DNA of 64,000 bases, taken from NCBI GenBank assembly GCA_016758965.1, contig JAEPRB010000106.1, positions 1-64,000 on the forward strand. Direction: 5' to 3'. Source of the stretch: Circinella minor (Eukaryota > Mucoromycota > Mucoromycetes > Mucorales > Lichtheimiaceae). The notes beneath the pieces were generated by a model. The model saw nothing but the letters and a program-made list of their open reading frames with translations. It was not told the DNA's origin and did no database searches. This document shows positions 1 through 12,768 of this stretch, piece after piece; the first letter of the stretch is position 1; every line of letters begins with the position of its first letter. Both the position numbers and the translations under genes were made by a program.

Positions 1-1908
1 TTAAATATACCAATACCATTCATGCTTGTAAATATCAATTAAGGGCGATAGACTTACCATATTGTAAAATACCAGTTATTACAATATCAGTTGATACCTT
101 GGATGGAACATCAATAACAAGAGCAGACACCATGTCTTTAAGTGCTTTGAGTAATTTTAAATCGCGTTCACGCATCATTTTGGTATCGTTTGGACCCTGT
201 TCCTTGCCTGCTTCTCCACCTCCAACTTTGAATCTCTTTCTTCGGATAATCATATCAAGGCGCCGACCCATTTTCTTTCTTTCCAATTTATCACGATCTT
301 GTGGGATACGATCACGACTCTTTCTTGCTGATGATGAGGTACTTGCTTTTTCCCCTCTATACACCATTGGCCCAGTATAGTTAAACTAACACCAAAAATA
401 AAAAAAAAGAGAGAAAAGGAAGAGGAGAAAGAAAAGAGAATTTTCACCAAGTGAACTTACCGAGTCACCTTAATGTTCAACAAGTTGTCAAATGCCTTGT
501 CAACCACTGACCAAATGCGTCCAATCAACCATGCTTCACTTCTTTCTTCTGAACCAATATCACCGGCTTCCAATTCATGAACCCTATTTTGATGATTGTT
601 TTATTACGTATAAATGTTATACATCAAACTAAAAGCTATTAATGTTACTTACATATTATACATTGATGATCTAATCTAATCCAATCAAGATCAAAGTTTT
701 TTTCTCGAATAAATGGATGGTCCCATGGCTGTTGAGTAAAAATAAGATCACGAGCTTGTTGAAAGGTAGTGGCCTAAAAGTCGATACGCATCATCAGTAT
801 GAGCTGCTACCAAGCATTATCAGACATCGATCCCGGCTCTTCAGCTTACCTTTTTATATAACTTTAAGTATGTGAACAATTCATCCGGCATTTGAGGGAG
901 CATTTTCTTGTTTGTTGACTTAATTTCGGCAATTTCATCGTCTGTAAATACGTCATGTGCTCGGTATGATTTGTCCCATGGGTCAACTACGAACGAGTGA
1001 CAGAGGCTAATAGATTCAATATATCAGTACCATAATTTAAGATATATATATTTATATAAACTATACACATAATATACAGCTATTGAAAGTACTTACTGCT
1101 CGTTTTCCAACCTTTTCCCATATTGATACAACACGTTTTCCACGTAACGACCACTGCATTTAAGTTTCCATTTTGGTCCATTCATACTTTGAAATGTTTG
1201 CTCAAATTCTTCAAGATGGATTGGTATATTGGATATATCCTTCTATTAAAAATTTAATAAAATGTTACAGTAACGTTTACAGCATAATTATATCGTTGTT
1301 TTTTATATACTCACTTTTGTTTTGGTACGTTTTGCTTTTGAATCAGGTAATGAATCAGCAGAACGCTTAGTACCAGTATTATCATTGTCAATGTGACTTG
1401 CTTGAGAATCCGATCGTTCATTATCGCTACTACTAAAACTACTACCACCACCGCCTTCATTGCTATTTTCGTAAAAGTCTCAGTAATTAATAGCTACAAA
1501 AGAAAAACAGTAGTTACAAGTAGATTATAGACTTTTACTTACAAATCACCCTCTGATTTTGATCTTCTCAAAACACGACCCCCTTTTCAATCCATATTGT
1601 TCGGCTGTACGCATTCCATCACTTGTCAATTTTGCTTGTGAAATGATCTTTTGAGTCTTGACACCTTTTTTTGCCCAGAAAAGCTTTTCTTCATCAGAAT
1701 CTTTCCATGATTTGAAGGCAACTGCTAATTGTTTCCGGTTTGAACAGTTTTCGAATGACCTTGAGAATAAAATGTCAGTGTATCTGTTGTTGGCAAGGCA
1801 TTTATCATGATAGTTGAAATGCGTTGCAAAGATTTTGAGCGATAGATTCTTAGATTGTGATAAACACCAAGCAATATCAGGTTGCTGCGCGTCTTTATTG
1901 ATGTTCAT
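1..1908 (-). CDS. Uncharacterised Mucorales multicopy-family protein (3' end off the window)
   Basis: Seven exons can be joined with consistent phase: 1908-1550, 1462-1315, 1242-1097, 1006-850, 773-649, 583-461 and 356-58; the gene continues past the left edge. The 1908 ATG opens exon 1. Exon 2 is Ser/Asp-rich with a basic KAKRTKTK stretch that could be a nuclear signal. Exon 6 carries RSEAWLIGRIWSVVDKAFD and exon 7 carries TRGEKASTSS followed by KKMGRRLDMI. From memory this pattern (a W-hydrophobic stretch, then R-G-E, then K-x-x-G-R-R-x-D) belongs to a large family of unknown function in Mucorales; I cannot confirm it without a search. No catalytic motif or membrane segment is visible. The exon 1 donor must be GTGATT at 1549, because the stronger GTAAGT at 1542 lies after an in-frame TGA. 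The exon 5 donor GTAACA was likewise chosen by phase. Confidence 0.7.
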
Positions 1909-2396
1909 GAGTAAAGTGAATAATAAAAAAAAGGTTAAGGAAAAGGAGTATTATTATGCAGGAAATTACAGTCGCCATTGTAATTTATTCCTCCTGCCAA
2001 TCACGAAAATTACACCGCCAATCAAAATACACCCCCAACACCAAAATGAAAAAAAGCCCCGCATTCACAGAAGAAAGCTCCGTGTAACTTAATTTGATCA
2101 TTTTTCGTTTTTGGCAAGAACATCAAATGCTGCGCCTTTTTTTTTTTTTTTCCTTTTTTAAGGTTTTTTTTACTGCGGATCATTTGTGCTCTTTTTTTTT
2201 ACGCTCACATTCAAAATAACGTGATAGAGTTTATATTTACTTCTTTCTTTCTTTTTGCATAGTTTAAAATTTTATCAGGTAAAAAATCAATTCTTGGAAC
2301 ATGATAAATAATGAAAAGAAATTAACGCTACTTCTTTTTTATTTATACATTTATTTACAAAAATAGTTATTACAGCAACTGTTGTTATCCAGTCTA
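1909..2396. other. Divergent intergenic region
   Basis: 488 bp between the start codons of two divergently transcribed genes. It holds T-rich runs around 2137-2205 and presumably both promoters, but I recognise no specific site. Confidence 0.6.
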
Positions 2397-4929
2397 ATGA
2401 AAGAACAAATACAGACAGACGTTTTTCTTCCAAATTATAGTATTACTAACTCATCATCAAATGAAGCTTCGTTCGAAAAAGTGAAAAACGCAATCAGCGA
2501 GTTTGATTACGAAAAGACGATCAATCTTGCATTGACTGCTATAAACACCATTAAACGCACACAACTTACTATTGCTTACGATCATCGTGTCTATGGACGT
2601 ATACAACAATACAAATACGAAGCTGCTGTCCAGGATATTGAAAAAATAATTGAATATAATCCAGATTTGGGAACAAATTATTTCAAACTGGCAAATGTAT
2701 TGGATCTACAAGGAAAACAAGAAAAAGTATACCAAGTATGTGATGAAGCATTGAAGAAAAAGAAAACATCGGAGAAGGATTCTCTATATGGACAATTGGT
2801 ACAACTCAAAAATGCTGCGAATGAAAAGCGTACAAGACGGATAGATCCTTTGGCTGTACTCCCTGTTAAATTAGATGAGCGAATATTTACAGCTTTGACA
2901 ACGAAAGATCTGGTGACTCTCATGTATATATCATCATTGTGGCGTCAGCGTGTATTGCAATGTGAGGCTGCATGGGAAACTGTGAGTGATATTCCGAATC
3001 ATCGTCCAAATGCTTTACGTGTGTTGCCACAAGTGGCAAAATATATCAAGAAAATGACATTATGTACAGAGAAGACAACTATAATGTCAAGGTATTTAGA
3101 ATTTATTGACGATGGTGTGTTTACAAAAATCGAGAGCCTAAGTTTAAAAGGTAATTATGTCCTTTTACCTACTGTACGCATAAATATATTTATAAATAAC
3201 TCTATTTTTACTCATTTGAAAATACTGTTCACGCTTCTAAATCATTATATTATTGTTATGTAAAAATATTGATAATATAATATATTTATTAGTATCTTAT
3301 ATTAAAGCGAAAAATATGGAAATGTTGCTAACAAGTGCTTTTTGGAAAATCCGAAGTACGCTGACATGCTTGTCCCTCGAGGTACCCAATTCCGCAAACC
3401 CTGTAAAACTTGCCGCTATATTGTTTTATTGTAAAAATCTCAAAGTTTTGGAATTTAGAGCATGTAAAGGATCACTTGCATCGGCCCTCGGAGACCTCGA
3501 ACTTTTGGGAGATTCACACAAATTACTCATTGACTTACGACTGTCCGTACCACAAATGACTGGTCAATCACTAAAGTCTTTAATTCATTGGTGTCCCAAC
3601 ATAAGACGACTCATACTAGATAATACATTTTTTCCTGATAATGTTATTGATATTATACTCAACGATTGCACCCGTTTAGAAATATTAGGTTATTGCCATA
3701 CACGTAATGACAACAATATTTTCTACTTAGATGATTTAAACACTAACAACAATAACGATAGTAGCAACAACGGCAGTAACAAAAGCAGCGACATTATTAA
3801 AAATAATCCTACCACAATAACCGCAACTTCTACCACTCCCCACCAATCGAGCGATAATAACGCTGTTGGACAATTACGAATTTTATCTACAACTACAAGA
3901 TATATTTATTATAATACATCCGGAGTGCCAAGTAATCAACTTATGCAATTGCTACAAAAACATCAAAAGTCATTAGAAAGAATTTACGTTAATATGGCCA
4001 TAACAAACGAACAACAAGTAAACGGTGAGCCACACCCGTTTATACCTTATATTGACGTTGATGTGTTGATATTCGATCGGCTTGAACATTTGTCATATGT
4101 TGCAGATATTTATGGGGTTATGGAGAAACTTTTTTTAAGCTCCATCGAATCGAGCCATTCATCTCTCAAGACCTTTGAAGCTATAGATTCTTTCAATATA
4201 CCGGCAATTGTTGATACACTTATAAAAATACCACCCGTTCAGAAATTGAAATTTTTGTTTTGTGACCCCAAGGCTAAATACAATACATTCCAGTATTATT
4301 TTGGTGATGAAGACCAGCAACAACAACAAGATGACGTTACTGCCGAACAGAGCATGGTGCAATTATTCAAGTCATACGCTTCCTTTTGTAATAATCCTCA
4401 TCTTTCTCTTTCTATCGGATGTGACAATAGTACGCGTGTATTGGAGACTGTTTCGTTCAAAAGATGTAAATTTATTACGGATAATGTTCTCGATGCACTT
4501 GCTGAAATAAAGACTCTCAAGGTACTCAAGTTTGAAGAAATTGATACCGATGACAAGATTACATCACAAGGTTTCAAATCTTTCTTGATCAAATTAGGCC
4601 AAAATACAAAGATTGCCCAACTTCAACTGGATCAGATGAATAACGTCTTTAAAAAATACCATGGTGACGATATACTTCGTTTAATTGGTAAAAATATGGC
4701 CTATCTTGAGATGCTTAATTTGGAAAATCTTTATCATATTACATATAAGGGCTTTGAAGACATGTTGAATGCGATAAAAGGAAAAAAATTACGCAGTTTG
4801 GCGCTCATCGGTTGGGACGAAGACTCTGATTTTGAAGATAAAATTAGACACCATATAAAAAAACATGATTCGCCTATACTTTTTTATATAGAGTATAATG
4901 ACGACATGGGCTTTGGTCTTTTTGATTAA
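2397..4929 (+). CDS. TPR / F-box / leucine-rich-repeat protein, Dia2/Pof3-like
   Basis: Two exons, 2397-3150 and 3308-4929, encode 791 residues. The domain order is the point of interest: TPR-like helices at about residues 25-140 (a ..YNPDLGTNYFKLANVLDLQGK-type repeat), an F-box at about 149-195 (IDPLAVLPVKLDERIF, then L..L..SSLWR), and a long LRR region to the end. TPR-F-box-LRR is the layout of S. cerevisiae Dia2 and S. pombe Pof3, substrate receptors of SCF ubiquitin ligases involved in replication-fork and genome stability. A low-complexity Asn/Ser/Thr insert (residues encoded by about 3735-3860) interrupts the LRRs. The first ATG in frame is 2397; an upstream TTG is not needed. The intron ends ATATTAAAG, without a pyrimidine tract, but only this acceptor keeps the frame. 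Mucorales have many F-box/LRR genes, so orthology to Dia2 is inferred only from domain order. Confidence 0.85.
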
Positions 4930-5862
4930 AATTAATAAACCAAATATAAAGCAAGCAACGGTAAAATAGTATGTAAAGTTTTATTACCAATTTTGTTCTG
5001 CAAAATTATGACAACTAATAGTATGATTGTCAGTTGACAGACATTTTCATTTTTGATTCATGTATATATAGTTTAAGTTAATTTTGTGATATGACTCAAT
5101 ATTTTCGTCGAATAAACTGTAACCCACTTTTTCTAAAATAGTTTAGAAAACTTTACAAAATACAAAGCAAAACGGAAAACATTAAAGTTAGTAAGTACTA
5201 TAATGTTAAAAACTATAGCAATTATAATGTTACATAATAAGGTGTGTGAATTATAAATATATCTTCGCTAAAGTTAATAGTTAGAAAAGTTCAAAAATAG
5301 CTTCCGCCGTTTACGTATAACGTATGTTTTAACCTAACAAATATTGCTACGCATATTGTTTTTCTTTTAAGCATATAATGTTGAACGCTATAAAGTAATT
5401 TGTTTTAAACAAAGCAAAGAATAGTTAAAAAAAATGTTATAACAAAAAAAAAATAAACATAGTGAAATAAAAACAATCCAATGTCGAATTTTTCTACAAA
5501 AAGAAATGCGCCACTAGTAGGAAAGAAATTAGACATTGAGACTGATACTAACATTAATACTGACAGCAACAGCAGGTGAGTTGTTGTGGCTGTGTTTCTT
5601 ATATTACCAAAAAAGAATTATTTGCCACGAACTCTTAGCACGAACCATACAGAATTAAAAAGCTTATTAAGTTACCAATAACAAAATTCTACCCAAAAAG
5701 CTATTGTGGCACATAAACTAGAAAATTATAAAAAAGAATTTTGTGTGTAATTATTATATACTTTTTCTTACTATTCTTATTTTATTTTCTTTGAATGACA
5801 ATTATTTTACTTTACTGTATTATACAATTTCTCAAACAAAAAAAAAATACTGTTATCATACC
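4930..5862. other. AT-rich intergenic region with a possible 5' exon
   Basis: No supported gene. A short open frame from the ATG at 5481 to a GTGAGT-like donor at 5576 could be a 5' exon of the next gene. Its phase does not fit the only good acceptor (CCTAG at about 5897) in the downstream frame, so I did not join it. It may be a leader exon or chance. Confidence 0.4.
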
Positions 5863-6556
5863 ATGAAACCTGAAATGATTTTTCTCTTTGTCCTAGTGGG
5901 CATCTTTGGGGTTACTATCATTGGCCTTTGCTGCTTCTGTGTCCATCGTTGTATAGGTAAGATTTCTAATAACAAATGTTTTATCTCTTTTTTAATATGT
6001 GAGATTATACAACAACAACAACAACAACACGGCTTTTTTAACATTGGCTTTACAATTATTATATTAATTTTTTTTGGTTGATGTTATTACTGTTGTTAAA
6101 CGTACTTAATTTCCCCCTTCACTCGTAAAAGTTATAAATGATAAAAAAAATTATATGGATTTTGGGTTACCTCTCTGTATGTATAATTACTGTATTCCAG
6201 AAGAATGTATACGTCATGTCGAGCGAACTCGTGATGACTACACAAATTATGAACGACCTGAGCTTTTTTGTGGTTGTTGTAACTCATCCTTATGTTTGTA
6301 TCAACAAAAACATTTTTGGACCCGTGTTTGTTGCTGTTGTTGTTATGGAAACAATAATCGAGATATTACTAATAGTAACGGCTACAACAACAACAACAAT
6401 AGTGACAAAAACCTTCAAGTAGGATCCATACCACAAAACTATCATTACCCTGAACAACAATCTATGATACCATCTTCTTCATCAGCAGTATCTCCACCAG
6501 TTCAACCAATAAAGAACCATACCGTGGCTTCGTCTTCTTTTACTGACAATAGTTAG
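5863..6556 (+). CDS. Small single-pass membrane protein with Cys-rich tail
   Basis: Two exons, 5863-5956 and 6132-6556, give about 172 residues from the ATG at 5863. Residues 5-23 form a hydrophobic segment (MIFLFVLVGIFGVTIIGLCC) followed by several Cys and a basic residue. Exon 2 continues with a Cys-dense stretch (CIPEEC, then CGCC, then CCCCCYG), an Asn repeat, and a Pro/Ser-rich tail. The pattern suggests a short luminal or extracellular N-terminus, one membrane segment and a cytoplasmic tail whose Cys could be palmitoylated or bind metal; this is inference. I do not recognise the family. The start is uncertain because an upstream exon (5481-5575) may exist. The exon phase is 1 at both ends of the intron, which supports the join. 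Confidence 0.6.
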
Positions 6557-7045
6557 TTGTATTGATAATAATCATAATAATTTTATACGTAACAATACAA
6601 TATACAACAATGGAAAATGATAAATATAGACAATATGTATCTCAGAATGTATAATGAAAAGATGAGACATATTTCAATCTGTATATAGCCAATCCCACCC
6701 CTTCAAACCTTTGGTAATTATTTCACGCTATCCAATTTTTTTTTAAAAAAATTTGGATCTATAAAGACCAATAACTTGTATTACTTTTTAATTATCTTCC
6801 TATTTGTAATTAATTACATTCTTTTTTTAACTTGTATTATACACATATTATACTTCAAACTTTGACTTTTTAGGCATATAAAAAAATATAAAAAAAATGA
6901 CGGATACCAAAAAAGGCAATGTGTGACTTTTGAAGCTTCAATTGAAAATTGTTATTTTCTTAAACCCGCCTGGTTGCGTTACAAAAAAAAAAAAATAGGC
7001 TGACCCTTTCTTTAAACGAATAACATTATAAAAATAACAATAACC
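6557..7045. other. AT-rich intergenic region with hairpin
   Basis: 489 bp, no gene. A near-perfect inverted repeat lies at 6730-6758 (ATCCAA, T-run, A-run, TTTGGAT), 174 bp after the stop codon of the preceding gene. The rest is AT-rich spacer and the promoter side of the mL54 gene. Confidence 0.6.
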
Positions 7046-7623
7046 ATGATTTGTACATTAACGCGCTCCTTACAACCAGTACGACGAGTTCTTTTGACTC
7101 CACGGATAAGTCAATTTCATTCAGCAACTATCATTCGAAATGCCGAAAAAGGTATATATATTTGCATATACATTTTATATACATTCTATATATATATATA
7201 TTATTTTTATAACTGTCCCTTTGACATTTAAAAAGACTGTCAACATTATATATACCCCCTTCACAAACACATACAAATTCTCTTTCTCTATTTTTTTTTT
7301 CTTTTAATGAACAACTACAAAATTTATTAACATTGTAAAATAATAATAATAATAATAAAATAGATACAGCAGCAAAACCAACAACAGGACGACAACCTTC
7401 TTCGGTACCAAAGGGACAAACATTGACGGGTATCAATTTCTTAAAAGATGGCAAGGACCCTGTTGCTCTTGATGATAGTGAATACCCCGACTGGCTTTGG
7501 GATTTATTGGATGAAAAGAAACAAAAACAAAAGACAACCAAACCTAATAATCGACAATATCATCGTAAGAAGAATCGTGAAGGAATTAAGGCTATGAACT
7601 TTATGAAGGATAAAAAGAATTAA
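7046..7623 (+). CDS. MRPL37: Mitochondrial large-subunit ribosomal protein mL54 (yeast Mrpl37)
   Basis: Two exons, 7046-7151 and 7364-7623, encode 121 residues. The N-terminus is basic with Arg and Ser/Thr and no acidic residues until about residue 34 (RSLQPVRRVLLTPR), as expected for a mitochondrial presequence. The conserved core is in exon 2: GQTLTGINFLKDGKDPVAL, then a D-x-E-Y-P-x-W-L-W motif, which is the hallmark of the mL54/Ribosomal_L37 family. The C-terminus is very basic, consistent with rRNA contact. The protein belongs to the mitoribosomal large subunit and acts in the mitochondrial matrix. The intron is AT-rich with a (TAA)n tract just before the acceptor TAG at 7361-7363. Length matches fungal homologues (about 100-125 residues). 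Confidence 0.93.
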
Positions 7624-8140
7624 GAATATATATATATATATATATATTACATTTTGGGTTTTTTTTTTCTTTTTTCTTTCTTCATTATGTTATTTTGTTG
7701 TTGTACATTTTTTTTTATAATTATAATAGAGATTTACCCCTTACCCTTTCAAACCCTTCAACACATACACACACACACATCATTAAATCACCTTATTCAT
7801 TCATCCATGAAAAAAAAAGTTTACATTTATATATATAAAAAAAAAGAGAGACTAAAAAATAGTATACTATATAATATTTCAAAAAAAAGAAAAAAAAAAG
7901 AACAAACAAAATAACTTGTTTTATAGAATAATGTAAATAAGAAGAAAGTGTTGAGGATGGATGGGGTGTTTCTTTTCTTTTCTTTTTTTTTTTTTTGCTT
8001 GAAATGTGAAAGGAGTTGGGTGTTGTACGTGTTTCTGAAAAAGAAGAAAAAAAAATATAAATTACTGCAAAAGAACTGTTTTTATAATAATAATAATAAT
8101 AATAATGATGATGAAAATTTTGTTATTTATGGAACTGGAT
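7624..8140. other. Low-complexity convergent intergenic region
   Basis: 517 bp between convergent genes (mL54 and Sla1). It contains a TA run at 7626-7646, T and A homopolymers and an AAT-type repeat near 8085-8105. No gene is supported; open frames here are homopolymer artefacts. Confidence 0.7.
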
Positions 8141-11100
8141 CTACCATCCATGTTGTTGTTGGTTACGGAATCCGGATTGACCATCTAATATAAGTATATA
8201 TTATTATTTTTTTAGTTATTTTTATTTCAAATAATAATATAACCATTATATATTACTTACGAGCCATAGATCCTGCAGGTGTAAAAATGGAAGGTTGTTG
8301 TTGTTGTTGTGGCATATTTTTGAACGCAGAGTACTTGTCGAGAGGATCTATTTATCAGAATTAGTAACCATTTTTTTTTATCGTTTTACCTAATTAAATA
8401 ATTATGACACTTTACCAAATTGATTGTTATTTGGAACACCAGTCATTTGAGGTTGCAAGAAACCCGTAGGTTGTGCTTGTACTGGGCTTTGAGTAAACAT
8501 ATTAGCATTAGGTGTAGAGAATTGAACACCAGTACGTTGAGGGCTCAAAGGACCAGGTGAATCCATAGGTGATCCAAATGGATTTTCAGGTGCTAGAAAA
8601 TAAAAACATACATACATAAAAATTAAATAAAACTTGAATAACGTGACATTTTATAATAATAAAAAAAAACTTACTTGCAGTTGCCCAGTTACGTCCTGTT
8701 GGTTGAGCGCCAACAAAGCCTTGCTGAGAAAAGCTACCAGTAGGTTGCAAAGGTTGTGGAAGAATCGATGCTAATGGAACTGTACTTGTTTGCATAGGTT
8801 GTTGATACATCATTTGAGGTTGTTGCTGTTGTTGTTGAGGTACACCTGTCATGTTTGGTTGAAGCATGTGGGCTTGCCATTGTTGTTGTGGTTGTTGTTG
8901 TATCATTTGAGGAGGACTTAACATGTTTTGTTGCTGTCCTGTCTGCATTGGGTATTGTTGAGGTTGTTGCTGAATAAATTGTTGTTGTTGAGGCTGTTGC
9001 TGTAATTGACCCGTAGGTTGCACATACATTTGTTGACCAGTAGGTTGTATTTGCATTTGTTGGCCAGTAGGTTGCATTTGCATTTGTTGACCAGTGGGTT
9101 GTGTTTGTTGCATTTGACCACCTGTAGATTGTCCTTGGAACGATTGTTGAACACCACCAGTATCGTTTTGTTGTTGCCATCTACTTAAGGTAGGATCAGC
9201 AGTTTGCTTCAACATAGAAACAGGTCGCTGTCGAGGAGGCATAGAAACTTGTTGCTGTTGTTGTGGTGGAGTTGATTGATATTGTACAGGTTGTTGAACA
9301 ACTTGTTGAGCAGTAGGTTGAGGTTGCTGATATTGAGCGTGGGGTTGTTGTTGAACAACTTGTTGAGCAGTGGCTTGAGGTTGCTGATATTGAGCTTGGG
9401 GTTGTTGTTGAACGACGGGAGCTGCTACTTGTTGAGGTTGTTGAGGTTGAGGTGGTGGTGGTGTAGAAACAGCGGGAGCAGGTGCTGGAGCAACACTGGT
9501 AGGTTGGATTGGTGCTTGTGGTTGTTTTGGTGGTGATGTTGGTTTTGTTGGTTGCGGCGATTCACGGGGTGCCCATGCATCATCTTCAAATCCAATTAAA
9601 TCACCTTGAGGTTTGGTACTACTACTACTAGCACTGGCTGATTGTTGATTATTCGTACTAGGAGAAGAAGTAAATTGCGTGCCAATAAATTCAAGCAAAT
9701 CTGGATGAACATCTTTAGGTGCGGCGTTACTAGGTGCTGGCTTCGATCGTGGAGCTATTTGTTGTTGTTAATATATAAAATTTTAAATTGATTGCATTAA
9801 TATTAATAAATCTTCCACTTGGTTTCGATATACAGATTCAAAAAAATAAAATCATTCTATTCTATTCTATTCTCTCTCTTTTTTTAATACCTTTGGGTGC
9901 ATCTGATCCATTCATTTCACGATAAAGTTTTCTTGCCAATTCTTCATCATTTGCCATATGATCCTTACTAATTTGACGTTGTTGTTCCTCTTCTTCACCT
10001 TCATCATCTGAAGGTGGTTCCGTCTTGTTTGTTTCAAGGTATCTTTCAATGCGTTGTACATGATTTTCCTTAATACCTAACGTCTTCATACGTTTGTGTG
10101 TCAAATTCGCCAGATCACTATCGTCCAACTTATCACCTTGGAATGTGGATGAATATTTTAATGCATCTTCCATAGGTACACCAATCATCATGAACCAATC
10201 AAACCAATCCCAATTAGCATTGGTCTTTTTCTGTTGTTTTTTAGCAAATATAGGTTGTTCATGTTCTTGAGATGGAGGTACAGGACCTGACTGTTGTTGT
10301 TTTGTTGTTGTTGTTGATGATGTTGATGATTCACCACCTGTAGGTTGTGGTCTTGGTGGCATGGACGGCGTTGCTTCGGCTGCAGTCGCAGATGATGAAT
10401 CACTAGTAAGACTACGTCCAATTTTTTGTTCAACATATTTAACATCTTCAACACTCATTTTATCTACTGGAACATCAATCTTAACACCATTGGCCTTGTG
10501 TAATCGGAATTTCCCTTCAAATAATGATAAAAATTGAGCTTCTACTCTAAAAGCACCGCTACGATCAGTCCATGTGCGAACCCTGGTTGGGTCAGGTTCT
10601 ATGTAATAATAATTATTATCATTTATAAGTTAGCTTTTTCTTTTTAGTCATTACATAATAATGTAAAGTGTTACTTGGTCATACGTCAAAAAAAATTAAT
10701 CTTACTTTGTAAATCTTGACGAGCAGCAGCTACGCTTTGAGATCGAGCAAGTCCGCTGGCTCGAGAAGAATCTAAAACAATATATACGTTATGTTATCTA
10801 CCAGTCTATTGCCCATATCATTATTGTAAAACATATTATTATCTGGAATTCTTTTTTTTTTGCCTTACCTGCTGCAGCTGGAGCCCGAGATGGCATTGTC
10901 GATTGACGTTGTAAATTCTAATAGACGCAAGTTTGATATAATTAAAATTTGTTAAATTCGTTAATATTTTTGCTATTATTCCCACATCGTCCTATACATT
11001 TGTATATATTTAACTCTTTACCTTTCGCTTTTCTGCTTCAGCTTCAAGTTGTTTTTGTTGTTTTTGTCTTGCTGCTTCAGCACGTGCAACAGCTTCTTGT

Positions 11101-12768
11101 TGTATTTTTCTTTGTTTTTCTTCCTCTTCAGCTCTTCTTCGTTCTTCTTCTATACGACGCGCCAATGCTTGTTCCTCTTCTCTTCGTCTTCTTTCCTCTT
11201 CTTGCTCTTCTGCAATACGTCTAGCTCTTTCTTCTTCTTCTAATCTTTGTTGTTCAGCTGCTGTATCATCATGTTCTTGTTGACCATTATCAAATTCTAC
11301 ATATGTTTCGGGAACTAATCCTTGTTTTCCATTAGTCTTTTCAACGCGCCACCAACCATCCGTTCGAGTATAATCAATCACTAAAACTTGTTCGTTTTCA
11401 TCCACAGTGAGTTCTTCACCAGCCTCAGCTTCAAATGCATACTGAATATAACCCCATTTTGGTTCACATGCTGGTTCTTCTACTGCTGGTGGTTCTAGTT
11501 CTCTTGGGGTATGTTGTTCTGATTGATATTGTTGTTGTTGACCAGGTCTTGCAGGCATTACTGGAGGTTGTTGTTCCTCCACTTCCTCTTGTTGTTCTGT
11601 TTGAGCATTAACTCGTGTTGTTGCAGCGACTTGAGCAATATTTCTCGAATCAGTAATTTTGACAAGAATAGCCTTTGCTTCTGATTTGGATGAAGCTTGT
11701 AGATCCAAAACAGCAGGAGATCGATCCCCCGAAACTTCAATATGCAATGTCTTGCCATCAAAAAGATATTTGGTAACATCTAAAATAGGATATTGTTGTA
11801 CCGGCAATGTTTTATCCGTTTCACTTCCATAGCAAAGCATTCCAGTACCAACTAATAAATTTCCTTTGCTTTTTTTCTTTTTCTTCTTCACAGGATCATA
11901 TTCATGAACTGTCCATGATTGTGCTTCATCTTCTGGTGAAGGCTCAATTCGACTTCCAGTCTATATATATATATAATGAGATATTAAATATTTTTGAGTT
12001 GATTAGATAAATTTTTGAAAAAAAAAACAAGGGTTGATTATTCTATAAATAGCAAAACTGTAAAGATTATGATGAATAACTTACAGTATGAGATACTACA
12101 GGTGTTACGGTTGATGAAGGTGTATATACTCCTTGAGGAACTGAACGTGTGGAAGGAGTTGGTACTGCTGCTGCTGGGATAGGAACTGCCGCTGGAACTG
12201 CTACTTCAGGCTGTTCATAATGTTGTTCTTCTTCCTCATAAGGTTGTTGTTCTTCCATAGTTTCTAAAGCAGCTGCAGAGGATGGTGGTACAGCACGGTT
12301 GTTATTGTCTGAAATAGTTTCGACATAATTACTTGGTGCTAAACCAATTTGACCGTTATCTGTTAAACGAACTAATAACCAATCAGGATCATCGCGTTCA
12401 AGTACAAACATTTCTTGACCTTCATTGAATGATAATTCTTCTTCATGTTGAGCATCGTAATCGAATTCCGCACGTACTTGTCCAATAGGTTTGCACTAAT
12501 ATATGTATTTAGCTAACCTTTCTCTTTTTTTAAATAAAAATATAATATAACATGAAGAAAGAAAAAAAAAAGAGCTTACTTCTTCAAGATAAGTAGCTGG
12601 AACTAATCCAATAGGACCAGTACCATTTGCAGACTTTAACTCGACTCTCCACCAGTCATCGTCTTCTTTTTCAATAACATAAACTATCTCGTCTTCTGTA
12701 ATGTCGATTTCGTCGGAGGTGCGTGCAGTATAGTCGTATAATGCTTTACACACTGCAACGTACTTCAT
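8141..12768 (-). CDS. SLA1: Sla1-like actin/endocytic patch adaptor
   Basis: Ten exons in consistent phase: 12768-12580, 12495-12085, 11960-11022, 10917-10869, 10771-10706, 10598-9891, 9754-8675, 8592-8416, 8347-8261 and 8184-8141, giving 1249 residues (yeast Sla1 is about 1244). Domains in order: SH3-1 (about 4-62, ALYDY ... DDWWRV ... GLVPATYLEE); SH3-2 (about 68-125, ALYDY replaced by AEFDYDA); SHD1-adjacent region; SH3-3 (about 367-425, YAFEAEAGEEL ... GWWRVE); an acidic/basic coiled coil (about 430-515); SHD1 (about 553-615, RTWTDRSGAFRVEAQFL), which in yeast binds NPFxD cargo; SHD2, a SAM-like domain (about 680-745, WDWFDWFMMIGV); then a Gln/Pro-rich tail with PTGQQMQ-type repeats, the region that carries the Sla1 C-terminal repeats phosphorylated by Ark/Prk kinases. 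It links cargo, clathrin and Las17/Arp2/3 at endocytic sites. Several exons end in phase 1, which supports the chain. Confidence 0.95.
9010..9110 (-). repeat. Tandem PTGQQMQ-coding repeats in the Sla1 tail
   Basis: Within Sla1 exon 7, a 24-bp unit coding roughly Q-P-T-G-Q-Q-M-(Q/Y) is repeated about four times in a row, with further single PTG motifs up- and downstream. L/P-x-x-T-G is the Ark1/Prk1 target type in yeast; assignment here is by resemblance. Confidence 0.7.

Noticed and set aside
5481..5575. Possible 5' exon starting MSNFSTKRN
   Set aside because: Good donor, but phase does not fit the acceptor in the membrane-segment frame; kept as a note only.
9276..9536. Leu/Arg-rich open frame opposite the Sla1 Gln-rich tail
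   Set aside because: Antisense shadow of CAA/CCA-rich coding sequence.
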